Counted from the stretch's first letter, positions 36,753 to 47,432 are shown. The stretch: 64,000 bases of DNA from Coriobacteriaceae bacterium (GCA_902364975.1 CABJFQ010000010.1:1-64000); one strand, 5' to 3'. Made by a program: numbers and translations. The notes: generated by a model from the letters alone, not told the origin.

Positions 36753-37778
36753 TTACTTGCTGGGGTCGATTATATATTTACCCATGGCACGCAGGGCCGG
36801 GTCTGACAGGATGGCGCCGAGTTCGTCGAGGGAGGCCACTTTTGCGACCATCGAGGAAACGTCGATCCTGCCCGAGTCGATGAGCTCGAGCGCGCGACGC
36901 TGCGTATAAGGGTTGATGTAGGACGAGGTGAGCACAAGCTCCTTCTGGAAGACCTCGAAGGGCTTGACGGTGATTGTCTCATCGGGCTTGGTGAGGCCGA
37001 ACATCATGACCGTAGCCTTGTGGCCGGCGATCTGGATGGCCTGCTCGATGGTGACGGGCTTGCCAACACACTCGATAACGACATCGACGTTGCCGACGCC
37101 CTCCTGCTTCAGGCGGGCCGGGACGTCCTCGTGGATGGAATCAATTGCCAGATCGGCGCCGAGTTTGAGCGCAACCTCGCGCTTGCCCTCGACGGGCTCG
37201 AGCAAGACAACCTTGGTGGCGCCGGCGTTTTTGGCAAGCTGCATCATGAGCAGACCGATCATGCCACCGCCGATGACGACAACCGTGCTGCCGGGCTTGA
37301 TGTTGCACATATCGATGCCGTGCAGGCAGCAGGCGACGGGCTCGGTCATAGCACCCTGCTCAAAGCTGGTGTGATCGCCCAACTTGTAGACTTGCTGCAT
37401 ATCGACGGAGCAGTACTCGGCAAAGCCGCCGTTAACGGTGGTGCCGTAACCGGTCATATGCTCGCAGTAGTGGTTGATTCCGTCGCGGCAGGGTTCGCAG
37501 CAGCCGCAGGGATGGTTTGGGTCGATGCACACGCGATCGCCCGGTTTAAAGCCAGCGACGTCGCTGCCCACGGCCTCGACAACCCCCGCAAACTCATGAC
37601 CAAGGATCGTGGGCGGGGTAACGTCGGCTGCACCCTTGTCGCCTTCATAGATATGAACGTCGGTACCGCAGACGCCGCAAGCCTTGACGTTGATCAGAAC
37701 GTCGCGCTTGCCCACGGCCGGCTTTGTCGAATCCTCGACCCTGAGATCGTGCTTTCCATAGAAGACCGCGCTTTTCAT
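36753..37778 (-). CDS. Zinc-dependent medium-chain (polyol / sorbitol-type) dehydrogenase
   Basis: A 341-residue NAD(P)-dependent dehydrogenase. Catalytic Zn ligands are in KACGVCGTDVHIYEG (Cys) and GHEFAG (His-Glu); the structural Zn lobe is DPNHPCGCCEPCRDGINHYCEH; the Rossmann loop is VVVIGGGMIGLLMMQLAK. Its closest types are sorbitol/xylitol and threonine dehydrogenases. It is divergent from a PTS alpha-glucoside operon and shares the operator region, suggesting oxidation of a polyol released from the imported glycoside (inference). AAGGAG precedes the ATG. Confidence 0.88.
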   Translation of the reverse strand: MKSAVFYGKHDLRVEDSTKPAVGKRDVLINVKACGVCGTDVHIYEGDKGAADVTPPTILGHEFAGVVEAVGSDVAGFKPGDRVCIDPNHPCGCCEPCRDGINHYCEHMTGYGTTVNGGFAEYCSVDMQQVYKLGDHTSFEQGAMTEPVACCLHGIDMCNIKPGSTVVVIGGGMIGLLMMQLAKNAGATKVVLLEPVEGKREVALKLGADLAIDSIHEDVPARLKQEGVGNVDVVIECVGKPVTIEQAIQIAGHKATVMMFGLTKPDETITVKPFEVFQKELVLTSSYINPYTQRRALELIDSGRIDVSSMVAKVASLDELGAILSDPALRAMGKYIIDPSK

Positions 37779-37821
37779 GGTGACTCCTTAACGTGGTGGT
37801 GAATGTTGTAATGAAGTATAG

Positions 37822-37859
37822 GTATGTCTGCAGATATAGACAAGCATATCTAGACAAGT
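37822..37859. promoter_or_regulatory. Operator-like sites near the dehydrogenase promoter
   Basis: GCATATCTAGACAAGT (37844-37859) is a dyad around TCTAGA, and TATGTCTGCAGATATA (37823-37838) resembles it. Both lie about 45-80 bases upstream of the dehydrogenase start and match the site at 37975-37990. Confidence 0.55.
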
Positions 37860-37967
37860 AAAAAAGAAATATGAATTGCAGCTATCACCTATATCAGATC
37901 TAGCAGGCGAAATACTGGACATATACCGTTTACGGCCAATAATCAACCGTTTACCGACCGTAGTATT

Positions 37968-37990
37968 TATACTAACTTGTCTAGATAAGT
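37968..37990. promoter_or_regulatory. -10-like box and operator for the PTS operon
   Basis: TATACT (37968-37973) is followed directly by ACTTGTCTAGATAAGT (37975-37990), a 16-base palindrome with one mismatched pair. A repressor bound here would cover the transcription start. Two direct ACCGTTTAC repeats (near 37926 and 37946) lie just upstream. Confidence 0.55.
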
Positions 37991-38134
37991 GATATGATAA
38001 AAATAGAAGCGCAAGAAGTCAGGGAAGCGGGCCCACCCGTCCTATTGCACGAGGTACACGCAAACGGCGCGTCTGCGGTCTCGAGTGAAGCCAAAACCGC
38101 AGCGCTCCGAATGAAGAGAGGGGGATTCCCCGTC

Positions 38135-39742
38135 ATGATGCAAAAGATACAACGTTTCGGCGGTGCAATGTACACGCCTGCAATTCTTTTCGCATTTTCC
38201 GGAATCGTCGTCGGCCTGGGTACGTTGTTTACCACCGAGGCGATCTTTGGCGAGATGGCCACAGCGGGTCATCTTTGGTTTGATTGCTGGAATGTGCTGC
38301 TCCAGGGTGGTTGGACGCTCTTTAACCAGATGCCGTTGCTGTTTTGCGTAGCGTTGCCAATCTCGCTCGCGAACAAGCAGAACGCTCGCTGCTGCATGGA
38401 GACTTTGGCCATCTACCTTACCTTCAACTACTTTGTAAGCACAATCTTGGGGCAGTGGGGCCCTGTCTTTGGTGTCGACTACTCTGTCGAGGCGGGCAGC
38501 GGTACTGGTCTTGCCACTATCGCAAGCATCAAAACGCTTGACATGGGCATCATGGGCGCGCTCATTATCTCTGGTATCGCCACGATGCTGCATAACAAGT
38601 TCTTCGACACCGAACTTCCTGAGTGGCTGGGCGTGTTCTCGGGCTCCGTGTTCATTTATATGATCGGTTTCTTCGTTATGGTTCCGGTCGCTCTTATTGC
38701 CTGCCTGGTGTGGCCGCATGTTCAGGCTGCTATCTCCGCCTTCCAGGGATTCATCCTTTCCGCCGGTACGTTTGGCGTGGGCGTCTTTGCTTTCTTCGAG
38801 CGCGTGCTGATCCCTACAGGCCTTCACCACTTTATCTATACGCCGTTCTATTACGACAACGCGGCGGTCAATGGCGGCATCTTTGCCGCTTGGGCTAACA
38901 TCCTGCCCCAACTGGCTGCCGATCCGAGCATTGCTCTTAAGGATGCCGCACCCTGGGCTGCCTATACCTGCCCTGGATGGACTAAAGTCTTCGGCTCGCT
39001 TGGCGTTGCCATTGCGTTTTATATGACCGCCAAGCCCGAGCGCAAGCAGCGCGTCAAGGCTCTGCTCATCCCCGTCACCCTTACCGCTATGCTTTGCGGT
39101 ATTACCGAGCCGCTTGACTTCACCTTCCTGTTCATCGCGCCCGGCCTGTTCGTCGTCCACTGCGTGCTCGGAGCGCTTGGCTGCATGGCTCAAAACCTCC
39201 TTGGCGTCGTGGGCATCTTCGACGGCGGCATCATCTCGATGCTCTCGTGGGACTGGCTGCCCCTTTGGGCCGCACACGGTCTGCAGTACACCATCTCCAT
39301 CCTTGTCGGTCTGTGCTTTACCGCCCTTTGGGTCGTGGTCTTCCGTTTCCTGATCGTCAAGTTCGACTTTAAGACCCCCGGTCGCGAGGATGACGATGTT
39401 GAGGTCGAGCTCAAGTCCAAGGCCGACTACAAGCAAAAGCAGGGCGCTGCTGCTGGCAAATCGGTCGCCCAGAGTAAAGATGATGAGCGCTTGGTGCTTG
39501 CCGAGAACATCCTCGATCTACTCGGTGGCACGGATAACATCATCGATGTAACTAACTGCGCTACCCGTCTGCGCGTTAACGTCAAGGACAAGAGCGTCGT
39601 TGCACCCGAGGCTTCCTTCAAGGCGATCGGTACGCATGGCTTGGTGGTCCAAGGTCAGTCAATCCAGGTCATCATCGGCCTTACCGTCCCGCAGGTTCGC
39701 GAGAAGTTCGAGAGTCTTCTGAAGTTCGAGAGTCTTCTGTAA
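38135..39742 (+). CDS. PTS alpha-glucoside-type permease, IIC-IIB
   Basis: A ~535-residue membrane transporter that phosphorylates its sugar during uptake. The IIC part begins MMQKIQRFGGAMYTPAILFAFSGIVVGLGTLF and has about ten membrane segments with ITEPLDFTFLFIAPGLF, the conserved GITEP signature. A linker (~430-465) leads to IIB with DVTNCATRLRVNV, Cys being phosphorylated. There is no IIA domain. The ATG at 38135 fits family alignments; the frame extends to 37994 without a ribosome site. The C-terminus carries an exact 18-base tandem duplication (KFESLLKFESLL). Confidence 0.9.
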   Translation: MMQKIQRFGGAMYTPAILFAFSGIVVGLGTLFTTEAIFGEMATAGHLWFDCWNVLLQGGWTLFNQMPLLFCVALPISLANKQNARCCMETLAIYLTFNYFVSTILGQWGPVFGVDYSVEAGSGTGLATIASIKTLDMGIMGALIISGIATMLHNKFFDTELPEWLGVFSGSVFIYMIGFFVMVPVALIACLVWPHVQAAISAFQGFILSAGTFGVGVFAFFERVLIPTGLHHFIYTPFYYDNAAVNGGIFAAWANILPQLAADPSIALKDAAPWAAYTCPGWTKVFGSLGVAIAFYMTAKPERKQRVKALLIPVTLTAMLCGITEPLDFTFLFIAPGLFVVHCVLGALGCMAQNLLGVVGIFDGGIISMLSWDWLPLWAAHGLQYTISILVGLCFTALWVVVFRFLIVKFDFKTPGREDDDVEVELKSKADYKQKQGAAAGKSVAQSKDDERLVLAENILDLLGGTDNIIDVTNCATRLRVNVKDKSVVAPEASFKAIGTHGLVVQGQSIQVIIGLTVPQVREKFESLLKFESLL

Positions 39743-39760
39743 ACCATCGTCCATCGAAAC

Positions 39761-39800
39761 AATCGGCCTTGCAGAGCCGGTATGCACCGCAAGGCCGATT
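39761..39800 (+). terminator. Intercistronic hairpin between IIC-IIB and GH4 genes
   Basis: AATCGGCCTTGC / GCAAGGCCGATT perfect 12-base stem with a 16-base loop, not followed by a T-run. It may stabilise the upstream message rather than terminate. Confidence 0.6.
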
Positions 39801-39870
39801 CTAGAGATAAAAAACTCCACTTCTAGGTAACAATTCCAAACCGTACAGGCCGCGTGCGGGGATGGATTGA

Positions 39871-41241
<1,371 letters not shown>

Positions 41242-41368
41242 GGACTACTGTCTCGAACCCTCACGCATCTCTGCTTCATTTGCGCCGTCGTGGTGTCCGG
41301 ATTCGCCCGGATGCTGCGGCGGCGCTATACTTATGCAGTTTGAAGTACCTGTACCAAAAGGAGCTGTC

Positions 41369-42445
41369 GTGTCCCTTTCCATCGGTATCGTGGGCCTGCC
41401 CAACGTGGGCAAGTCGACGCTGTTCACCGCGCTTACCAAAAAGACCGGCCTTGCCGCCAACTACCCGTTCGCCACGATCGACCCCAACGTGGGTATCGTC
41501 GACGTGCCCGATAGCCGCCTGCAAAAGCTCGCCGACATCGTCAACCCGGGCCGCATTGTGCCGGCTACGGTCGAGTTCGTCGACATCGCAGGTCTGGTGA
41601 AGGGCGCTAACGAGGGCGAGGGTCTGGGCAACCAGTTCTTGGCAAACATCCGCGAGACCGATGCCATCTGCGAGGTCGTGCGCTACTTTAAGGACCCCAA
41701 CGTCATGCGTGAGGTGGGCCGCACGGGCGAGTTCGTCGATCCCGCCGGCGATGCCGACACCATCATGACCGAGCTCATCCTGGCCGACATGGGCACGCTC
41801 GAGAAGCAGCTGCCCAAGCTCGAGAAGGAGGCCAAGCGCGACAAGGAGCTCATGCCCAAGTTTGAGGTGGCCAAGCGCCTGCTTGTCTGGCTCAACGAGG
41901 GCAAGCGCGCCGCATCCATGGAGATGACCGACGAGGAGCGTGCCGCCGCCAAGGGCCTGTTCCTGCTCACCATGAAGCCCATCCTGTATGTGGCCAACGT
42001 GGACGAGGATATGCTCAACGACGACCTGGCGCCCATCGACGGCGTCAAGCCGCTGCCCATCTGCGCCAAGATCGAGGCCGAGCTTTCCGAGCTCGATCCC
42101 GAGGACGCCGCCGACTACCTGGAGAGCCTGGGCTTGGAGCAGCCCGGTCTGGACGTGCTCGCGCAGGCAGCCTACAAGCTGCTCGGCCTGCAGTCGTTCT
42201 TTACGGCCGGCGAGATGGAGGTCAAGGCCTGGACAGTGCGTCAGGGCGCGACCGCCCCGCAGGCCGCCGGTGTCATCCACACCGACTTTGAGCGCGGCTT
42301 TATTAAGGCCGAGGTCATTGGCTATGACGACTACATCGAGCTCGGCGGCGAGCAGGGCGCCAAAGCCGCTGGCAAGCTGCGTATTGAGGGCAAGGACTAT
42401 GTCATGGCCGATGGCGACGTCGTGCACTTCCGCTTTAACGTGTAA
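41369..42445 (+). CDS. ychF: Redox-regulated ATPase YchF
   Basis: A 358-residue Obg-related P-loop protein that binds ATP and interacts with ribosomes. G1 is [14 protein letters not shown], followed by [14 protein letters not shown] (switch I), [20 protein letters not shown] (G3), and a C-terminal TGS-like end with [32 protein letters not shown] takes the place of the guanine-specificity NKxD. The start is GTG at 41369 behind AAAAGGAG; upstream in-frame codons belong to the GH4 gene. Confidence 0.96.
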   Translation: MSLSIGIVGLPNVGKSTLFTALTKKTGLAANYPFATIDPNVGIVDVPDSRLQKLADIVNPGRIVPATVEFVDIAGLVKGANEGEGLGNQFLANIRETDAICEVVRYFKDPNVMREVGRTGEFVDPAGDADTIMTELILADMGTLEKQLPKLEKEAKRDKELMPKFEVAKRLLVWLNEGKRAASMEMTDEERAAAKGLFLLTMKPILYVANVDEDMLNDDLAPIDGVKPLPICAKIEAELSELDPEDAADYLESLGLEQPGLDVLAQAAYKLLGLQSFFTAGEMEVKAWTVRQGATAPQAAGVIHTDFERGFIKAEVIGYDDYIELGGEQGAKAAGKLRIEGKDYVMADGDVVHFRFNV

Positions 42446-42456
42446 GGACGACGTGC

Positions 42457-42840
42457 ATGTTTAAATATGGTAAAAAAGCCGGCTACATGGGTATCGCGCT
42501 GCTGGTGCTTGCGGTGCTTCCGCTGGTGGTAGCGGCGTTTGTGATCCCCAACATTGGTCCCGAGGTGGCAACGAAGTTTAACGCCGCCGGCGAGGTGACG
42601 CGCTGGGGCAAGAGCTACGAGCTGCTGGCACTGCCGGTGCTCAACCTGCTGCTGAGCGTGGCGACGTATTTTACTGCCGGTCGTCAAGCAAAGAACAACG
42701 AAGACTCCGCTGTGATGGCACGTCTTACGTGCGAGCGCTACCTGCGCAACGGTTGCATCACGGGTGTGTTCCTCAACGTGATCAACGTTTACTTTATGTA
42801 CTCGGCGATTACCGGAACGGGTTTTGGCTTGGGCTTTTAG
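42457..42840 (+). CDS. Small membrane protein (DUF1648-like)
   Basis: A 127-residue protein with three predicted membrane segments (about 10-31, 54-73 and 97-120). The stretch PNIGPEVATKFNAAGEVTRWGKSYELLALP resembles the extracytoplasmic part of DUF1648/SdpI-type immunity proteins (hPhHFnaaGepdrWGs). It starts 11 bases after ychF and is probably co-transcribed. A link to bacteriocin immunity is only suggested by the family. Confidence 0.75.
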   Translation: MFKYGKKAGYMGIALLVLAVLPLVVAAFVIPNIGPEVATKFNAAGEVTRWGKSYELLALPVLNLLLSVATYFTAGRQAKNNEDSAVMARLTCERYLRNGCITGVFLNVINVYFMYSAITGTGFGLGF

Positions 42841-42849
42841 CTTGTCCTT

Positions 42850-43239
42850 TTAGGCAACGAGCCTGCACGCATATTCAATGGCTGCTGCGAGGCCGCCGCT
42901 CGATCGTGGTTTAAAGACCATGTCGGCGGCGGTCTCGTTTTCGTATCCGGCGCCACGAAGGGCGAGTGCGATGCCGGCTTCTAGAAGGAGCGGCAGGCCG
43001 CGTTGGCTGGTTGCGATTACGGCAGCCTGATTGAGCGGGCAGCTGTGCGTTTGGCATTGGATGGCAAGTTCACCTTGCGCCGGGCAAGGGACCAGAACGG
43101 CGGCGACGCGACTTGATAGCAATGCAAATGCTGTGCGCTCATCGGGCGAAAGGCATTCGGCTTCAACGACGACGAGCTTGGGCGGTGCGCTGTTTGTGCG
43201 AAGCGTGGCTCGGTACATGCGGACCGAAGAACCCGACAT
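42850..43239 (-). CDS. Hypothetical protein divergent from an XRE regulator, 129 residues
   Basis: I do not recognise a family. The protein has a central stretch with Cys and His (VPCPAQGELAIQCQTHSCPL) and no membrane segment. The ATG at 43239 follows AGGAG. It is divergent from a 72-residue helix-turn-helix regulator, and a perfect 26-base palindrome separates them, so the pair probably shares one autoregulated control site. Confidence 0.65.
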   Translation of the reverse strand: MSGSSVRMYRATLRTNSAPPKLVVVEAECLSPDERTAFALLSSRVAAVLVPCPAQGELAIQCQTHSCPLNQAAVIATSQRGLPLLLEAGIALALRGAGYENETAADMVFKPRSSGGLAAAIEYACRLVA

Positions 43240-43261
43240 AGAAAACTCCTGTGTATTCGGC

Positions 43262-43287
43262 AAAACGTAAACTATAGTTTACGTTTT
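43262..43287. promoter_or_regulatory. Perfect 26-bp palindrome, probable XRE operator
   Basis: A complete inverted repeat centred on CTATAG (arms start AAAACGTAAA). It sits between two divergent genes, 22 bases from one start and 28 from the other. Confidence 0.8.
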
Positions 43288-43315
43288 TGTTCAGCTCCAT
43301 TTCAAACTCGGCTGC

Positions 43316-43534
43316 ATGGACGAACGTGCGAAACAGATTCTTGGCAGGCGGGTCGAAGAGACACGCAGGGACCTTGGTATCTCCAAGGTTGATTTTTGTG
43401 TGGCGACAGGAATCAGCCGACCCTACCTCGACCGAATCGAAGATGGGACGGCAAATTTCACGCTCAAGGTTCTATTTAAGATCGCGCCCGCACTCGGCAT
43501 GACGGTGTCAGAGCTTCTCGAGGGGATCGAATAG
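43316..43534 (+). CDS. XRE family helix-turn-helix regulator
   Basis: A 72-residue single HTH_3 domain: RVEETRRDLGISKVDFCVATGISRPYLDRIEDGTANFTLKVLFKIAPALGMTVSELLEG covers all five helices. No effector domain. There is no clear ribosome site before the ATG, so the message may be leaderless or weakly translated. It probably binds the palindrome just upstream and controls itself and the divergent hypothetical gene. Confidence 0.88.
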   Translation: MDERAKQILGRRVEETRRDLGISKVDFCVATGISRPYLDRIEDGTANFTLKVLFKIAPALGMTVSELLEGIE

Positions 43535-43556
43535 GGGATACCCGTCGATAACTGAA

Positions 43557-44570
43557 TTACGCCATCGGGATGCGGTCGTGGTTGACTTGGCTGTAGAACA
43601 GGCGCTGAATCTCGGCCGCATCACGTGACTGGCCGAGTGCCCACATGGTTTTGGCCACGAGCGTCTCGGTGGTCATGTCATCGCCGCGCAGAATGCCCGG
43701 ATGATCGGCGTAAGCACGGCCGACCTCATAAACGCCCAGATCGAGGCCCTCTTCGGGGACCTGCGTGGTCATAACGACGGTACGACCCGAATCGACCCAG
43801 CGGAAAATCGCCTCCTGGAATGACTCGCCGGACTCGCCAAACTCGGGAATGCCGCCAATGCCGAAGGTCTCCAGGATTACGGCATCGTAGCTATCGGCAA
43901 GGGCGTCGAGGATGCCCGGGTTTACGCCGGGCGTGAGCTTGAGTACAAATACGCGCGGGTCGATGCTGTCGTAGAAACGCACCGGGTTTTCGCCCTGATG
44001 CGTGCCGTGAAGCCCGTTGCGCACGATGCGGTCGTTGCGGATGTAGGCGATGGGCGGATAGTTGACGCTAATAAACGCGTTAAAGCTCATGGTGCGCTGC
44101 TTGCGGGCGCGCGTACCGGCAATAGCGACGCCGCCAAACACGATTGAAACATCGTGCGAATGCTCGTCGAGCGCATAGAGCAGGCTCTGGTACAGATTGA
44201 GCTTGGCGTCGGTAAAGGGATTGCCCATGGGCTTTTGCGAGCCGGTGAGCACGATGGGCTTGGGGCTGTCCTGAATCAGGTAGGAAAGCGCTGCCGCGGT
44301 GTAGCTCATGGTGTCGGTGCCGTGCAGGACCACAAAGCCGTCGTGATCGGCATAGCCTTCGACGATGACATCGCGGATGCGCATCCAGTCGCTCGGGCGC
44401 ATATTGGTACTGTCGATGTTCATGGGCTGCATCACGTCGAGCTCGCAGAGGCCCGAGATCTCGGGGACGCTCTGGGCGAGCTCCTCACCGGTCAGGGCGG
44501 GGGAGAGGCCGTTGCCGTCCTCGGTCGATGCGATGGTGCCGCCCGTGGCGATGAGAAGGATGCGCTTCAT
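43557..44570 (-). CDS. ansA: L-asparaginase (type I)
   Basis: A 337-residue cytoplasmic enzyme that hydrolyses asparagine to aspartate and ammonia. The two threonine motifs are LLIATGGTIAST and VLHGTDTMSYTAAALSY; VVMTTQVPEEGLDLGVYEVG is near the C-terminus. There is no signal peptide, which fits type I. The ATG at 44570 follows AGGAA and gives the family N-terminus MKRILLIATGG; the frame to 44642 has no similarity. Confidence 0.94.
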   Translation of the reverse strand: MKRILLIATGGTIASTEDGNGLSPALTGEELAQSVPEISGLCELDVMQPMNIDSTNMRPSDWMRIRDVIVEGYADHDGFVVLHGTDTMSYTAAALSYLIQDSPKPIVLTGSQKPMGNPFTDAKLNLYQSLLYALDEHSHDVSIVFGGVAIAGTRARKQRTMSFNAFISVNYPPIAYIRNDRIVRNGLHGTHQGENPVRFYDSIDPRVFVLKLTPGVNPGILDALADSYDAVILETFGIGGIPEFGESGESFQEAIFRWVDSGRTVVMTTQVPEEGLDLGVYEVGRAYADHPGILRGDDMTTETLVAKTMWALGQSRDAAEIQRLFYSQVNHDRIPMA

Positions 44571-44735
44571 GCTGGTATTCCTATCGTATTTGCCGCCGCA
44601 GAGGCGGAGTCGTTCGGCAGTATTGTGGCACAGGGCGTCCAATGTTCAAGCGTATTACATCATCTGTAACGTTCGGTAACACTTCAATTGCCGTCAAATA
44701 GGGGTCCAGGTCGTGCGTTTGCCGTGCGCTGATGG

Positions 44736-44763
44736 TTGCGAGGGACGAGAAACCCCATATAAC
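44736..44763 (+). promoter_or_regulatory. Probable guaA promoter
   Basis: TTGCGA (44736-44741), 16-base spacer, TATAAC (44758-44763), about 75 bases before the guaA start. Confidence 0.5.
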
Positions 44764-44837
44764 GTGTACACTATGAAAGCTATTTCGTTCATTCACGCGG
44801 GTGAGCATCGGCTCCCCGCCAACAAGAGGGGGAAACC

Positions 44838-46436
44838 ATGGATCAAAAGGCTTCCGCAAAGGTCCTCGTACTCGACTTTGGTGCGCAGTACGGTCAGCTC
44901 ATTGCCCGTCGCGTCCGCGACCTCAACGTGTATTCCGAGATCGTTCCCTGCGACATCTCGGCCGACGAGATTCGCGAGATGAACGCCTCTGCACTCATCC
45001 TTTCCGGCGGCCCGGCTTCTGTGTATGCCGAGGACGCTCCGTCCATCGACCCCGCCATCTTTGACCTGGGCCTTCCCGTCCTGGGCTTCTGCTACGGTCA
45101 TCAGATCACGGCCGTGACGCTCGGTGGCAAGGTCGGCCACTCCGAGGTGGGCGAGTATGGCCGCGCCACCATCACGCGCACGGCAGGCGCCAAGCTCTTT
45201 AACTCCACGCCCATGGAGCAGACCGTGTGGATGAGCCACCGCGATGCCGTGTCCGAGGTGCCCGAGGGCTTTACCGTTACCGCCAGCACCGACGTGTGCC
45301 CGGTTGCCGCCATGGAGTGCGTCGAGCGCAAGATCTTCACCACGCAGTTCCACCCCGAGGTCAAGCATTCCGAGTACGGTCAGCAGCTGCTGAGCAACTT
45401 CCTGTTTGAGATCTGCGGCCTGGAGCCCAACTGGAGCATGGACAACCTGGTCGAGACCATGACGGCCGAGTTCCGCGAGAAGGTCGGCAACGACCGCGTG
45501 ATTCTGGCCCTGTCCGGCGGCGTCGACTCCTCCGTCGTGGCAGCTCTTGGCGCCCGCGCCGTAGGCAAGCAGATGACCTGCGTGTTCATCAACCACGGTC
45601 TGCTGCGCAAGGGCGAGCCCGAGCAGGTGGAGGAGGTCTTCACCAAGCAGTTTGACGTCGACTTTATCCACGTCCACGCCGAGGACCGTTATGCCGAGCT
45701 TCTGGCCGGCGTGACCGAGCCCGAGGAGAAGCGCCGCATCATCGGTACGCAGTTCTGGAAAGAGTTCTTCGCGGTTGCTCAGCAGCTTGAGACCGATGGT
45801 AAACCCGTGAAGTACCTGGCTCAGGGCACCATCTACCCCGACATCATCGAGTCCGGCGCTCGCAAGACGGGCGGCAAGACGGCCACCATCAAGAGCCATC
45901 ACAACCTGATCCCGTTCCCCGAGGGCGTGCACTTCGACCTCATTGAGCCGCTCGACCACTTCTTTAAGGACGAGGTCCGCGCGCTTGGTCTGGCGCTGGG
46001 TCTGCCGGGTCACATCGTGTTCCGTCAGCCTTTCCCGGGCCCGGGTCTTGCCATCCGCATCATCGGTGCGGTCGACAAGGAGAAGCTCGAGATCCTCAAG
46101 AACGCCGACGCTATCGTGCGCGAGGAGCTCGACGCCTACAACCAGCGCCTGTTTGAGCAGACCGGCGAGCGCAACTCCGAGCACAGCTGCTGGCAGTATT
46201 TCGCGGTCCTGCCCGATATTAAGTCCGTTGGCGTTATGGGCGACGAGCGCACCTATCAGCGCCCGATCATCCTGCGCGCCGTCGAGTCCAGCGATGCCAT
46301 GACCGCCGACTGGGCCAAGCTGCCCTACGACGTGCTGGCCCGCATCTCCGGCCGCATCGTTGCCGAGGTTCCCGGCGCCAACCGCGTGTGCTACGACATC
46401 ACGTCCAAGCCGCCCGCGACGATTGAGTGGGAATAG
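44838..46436 (+). CDS. guaA: GMP synthase (glutamine-hydrolysing)
   Basis: A 532-residue enzyme that aminates XMP to GMP. The amidotransferase half has the nucleophile in GFCYGHQI and His-Glu in TQFHPEVKHSEYG; the ATP pyrophosphatase half has LALSGGVDSSVVAAL; the C-terminus ends in PPATIEWE, the usual GuaA tail. GAGGGGG precedes the ATG. The last 15 coding bases plus stop are repeated at 48983-48999: the 3' end of guaA has served as an integration site here. Confidence 0.97.
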   Translation: MDQKASAKVLVLDFGAQYGQLIARRVRDLNVYSEIVPCDISADEIREMNASALILSGGPASVYAEDAPSIDPAIFDLGLPVLGFCYGHQITAVTLGGKVGHSEVGEYGRATITRTAGAKLFNSTPMEQTVWMSHRDAVSEVPEGFTVTASTDVCPVAAMECVERKIFTTQFHPEVKHSEYGQQLLSNFLFEICGLEPNWSMDNLVETMTAEFREKVGNDRVILALSGGVDSSVVAALGARAVGKQMTCVFINHGLLRKGEPEQVEEVFTKQFDVDFIHVHAEDRYAELLAGVTEPEEKRRIIGTQFWKEFFAVAQQLETDGKPVKYLAQGTIYPDIIESGARKTGGKTATIKSHHNLIPFPEGVHFDLIEPLDHFFKDEVRALGLALGLPGHIVFRQPFPGPGLAIRIIGAVDKEKLEILKNADAIVREELDAYNQRLFEQTGERNSEHSCWQYFAVLPDIKSVGVMGDERTYQRPIILRAVESSDAMTADWAKLPYDVLARISGRIVAEVPGANRVCYDITSKPPATIEWE

Positions 46437-46438
46437 AA
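46422..46438 (+). repeat. Direct repeat, left attachment site (guaA 3' end)
   Basis: ATTGAGTGGGAATAGAA spans the last codons and stop of guaA and recurs exactly at 48983-48999. Confidence 0.8.
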
Positions 46439-46470
46439 CATACGTTCGATAAAATAATATAGTATCAGAT

Positions 46471-46504
46471 AGCGGGCACGGTTTCAATTGAATCCGTGCC
46501 CGCT
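46471..46504 (+). terminator. Hairpin after guaA
   Basis: AGCGGGCACGG / CCGTGCCCGCT stem around TTTCAATTGAAT. The T-tail is weak. It lies inside the island boundary, so it may have arrived with the island. Confidence 0.7.
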
Positions 46505-46590
46505 GCTGTATGCGTGTCCTTGCACGCCCAATATGCGCCGTAAAAGCCGTCTTCTTCGACGTCAAAGTGAATGCGCTTCGTTTTCGCCTC

Positions 46591-47421
46591 TCAAAATCTT
46601 ATTTTCACGATTTGCATTTTCATCCCGTTGTCACCGACCCTTGCGAGAAACCGGAAAAAGCAGCTGACAGAAGAGTCTCTCAAATCGTTGTAGCCCAGCA
46701 TATAGCCGCGACTTGTGACCTGCAGACGGCTGTCCCACGTGCCGATTTCCTTGGCGGCATCCGAAACCGCAAAATATGCCCCCACATCCTTGATTTTTGC
46801 AGTCTTAAGCCATGTTTTTGCGATCATCTTTACCGCCGTCCGATTGGCAGCATCAAAGACCAGCACACTGCCGGGGAAAGCGTCCGCCATCCCCCGCACC
46901 AGTTCCCGGACCTGCTGGGTCAGAAAGTAATAGAACACCCCGGAGGCAAAGAACACCGCCCCGCGGGAGGCATCGATTTTGCTAAACCATGCGGTGTCTT
47001 TCAGGTCGCAGGGGATATTTTGTTCTCGATCCCCGGCGGGCAGTAGCTGCTGCCGCAAGGCAATCACATCCGGGAAGTCCAGATTGTAGATCTTGCATCT
47101 ACCGTTGTCGCAGGTTCTGCCGGTGTTGTCCAGCCCGCAGCCCAGATTGACCACCGCCGCATTGGGGTGGCCTTTCAGGTAATCCCGCACCTCGAAAGCA
47201 AGATCACTCTGCCGTGTGGCCACCTCCAGCGCACCAAAGCGCTGCATCAGGCTGCGGGAGTTTTTCTCTGCCTCTGAAAAGTCGTAGTCGATCTGGTCGA
47301 GCAGACGAACCGCTGTTTCATCCCTGTAAAGGTTCGGGTACAACTCCGTACACAGCTTCCGGGAATACAGCGGGAGGATCAGCGTCTCCTGCACGGTGTT
47401 TTTCTCAATTTTACATTTCAT
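46591..47421 (-). CDS. Class I SAM-dependent methyltransferase, TcmP/LCM type
   Basis: A 276-residue protein. VNLGCGLDNTGRT is motif I and YNLDFPDVIALRQQLLP is the acidic loop, both typical of the leucine carboxyl / TcmP O-methyltransferase fold. The N-terminal ETLILPLYSRKLCTELYPNLYRDETAVRLLDQIDYDF matches small-molecule methyltransferases of Clostridia. Substrate unknown. Codon use differs from the backbone. It is the last gene of three methyltransferases inside the guaA island. Confidence 0.85.
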   Translation of the reverse strand: MKCKIEKNTVQETLILPLYSRKLCTELYPNLYRDETAVRLLDQIDYDFSEAEKNSRSLMQRFGALEVATRQSDLAFEVRDYLKGHPNAAVVNLGCGLDNTGRTCDNGRCKIYNLDFPDVIALRQQLLPAGDREQNIPCDLKDTAWFSKIDASRGAVFFASGVFYYFLTQQVRELVRGMADAFPGSVLVFDAANRTAVKMIAKTWLKTAKIKDVGAYFAVSDAAKEIGTWDSRLQVTSRGYMLGYNDLRDSSVSCFFRFLARVGDNGMKMQIVKIRF

Positions 47422-47432
47422 AGGTTTCTTCC

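Noticed and set aside
37994..38134. 46-codon N-terminal extension of the PTS permease
   Set aside because: The ATG at 37994 lacks a ribosome site and is within the promoter/operator area; family proteins begin at the MMQKIQRFGG segment.
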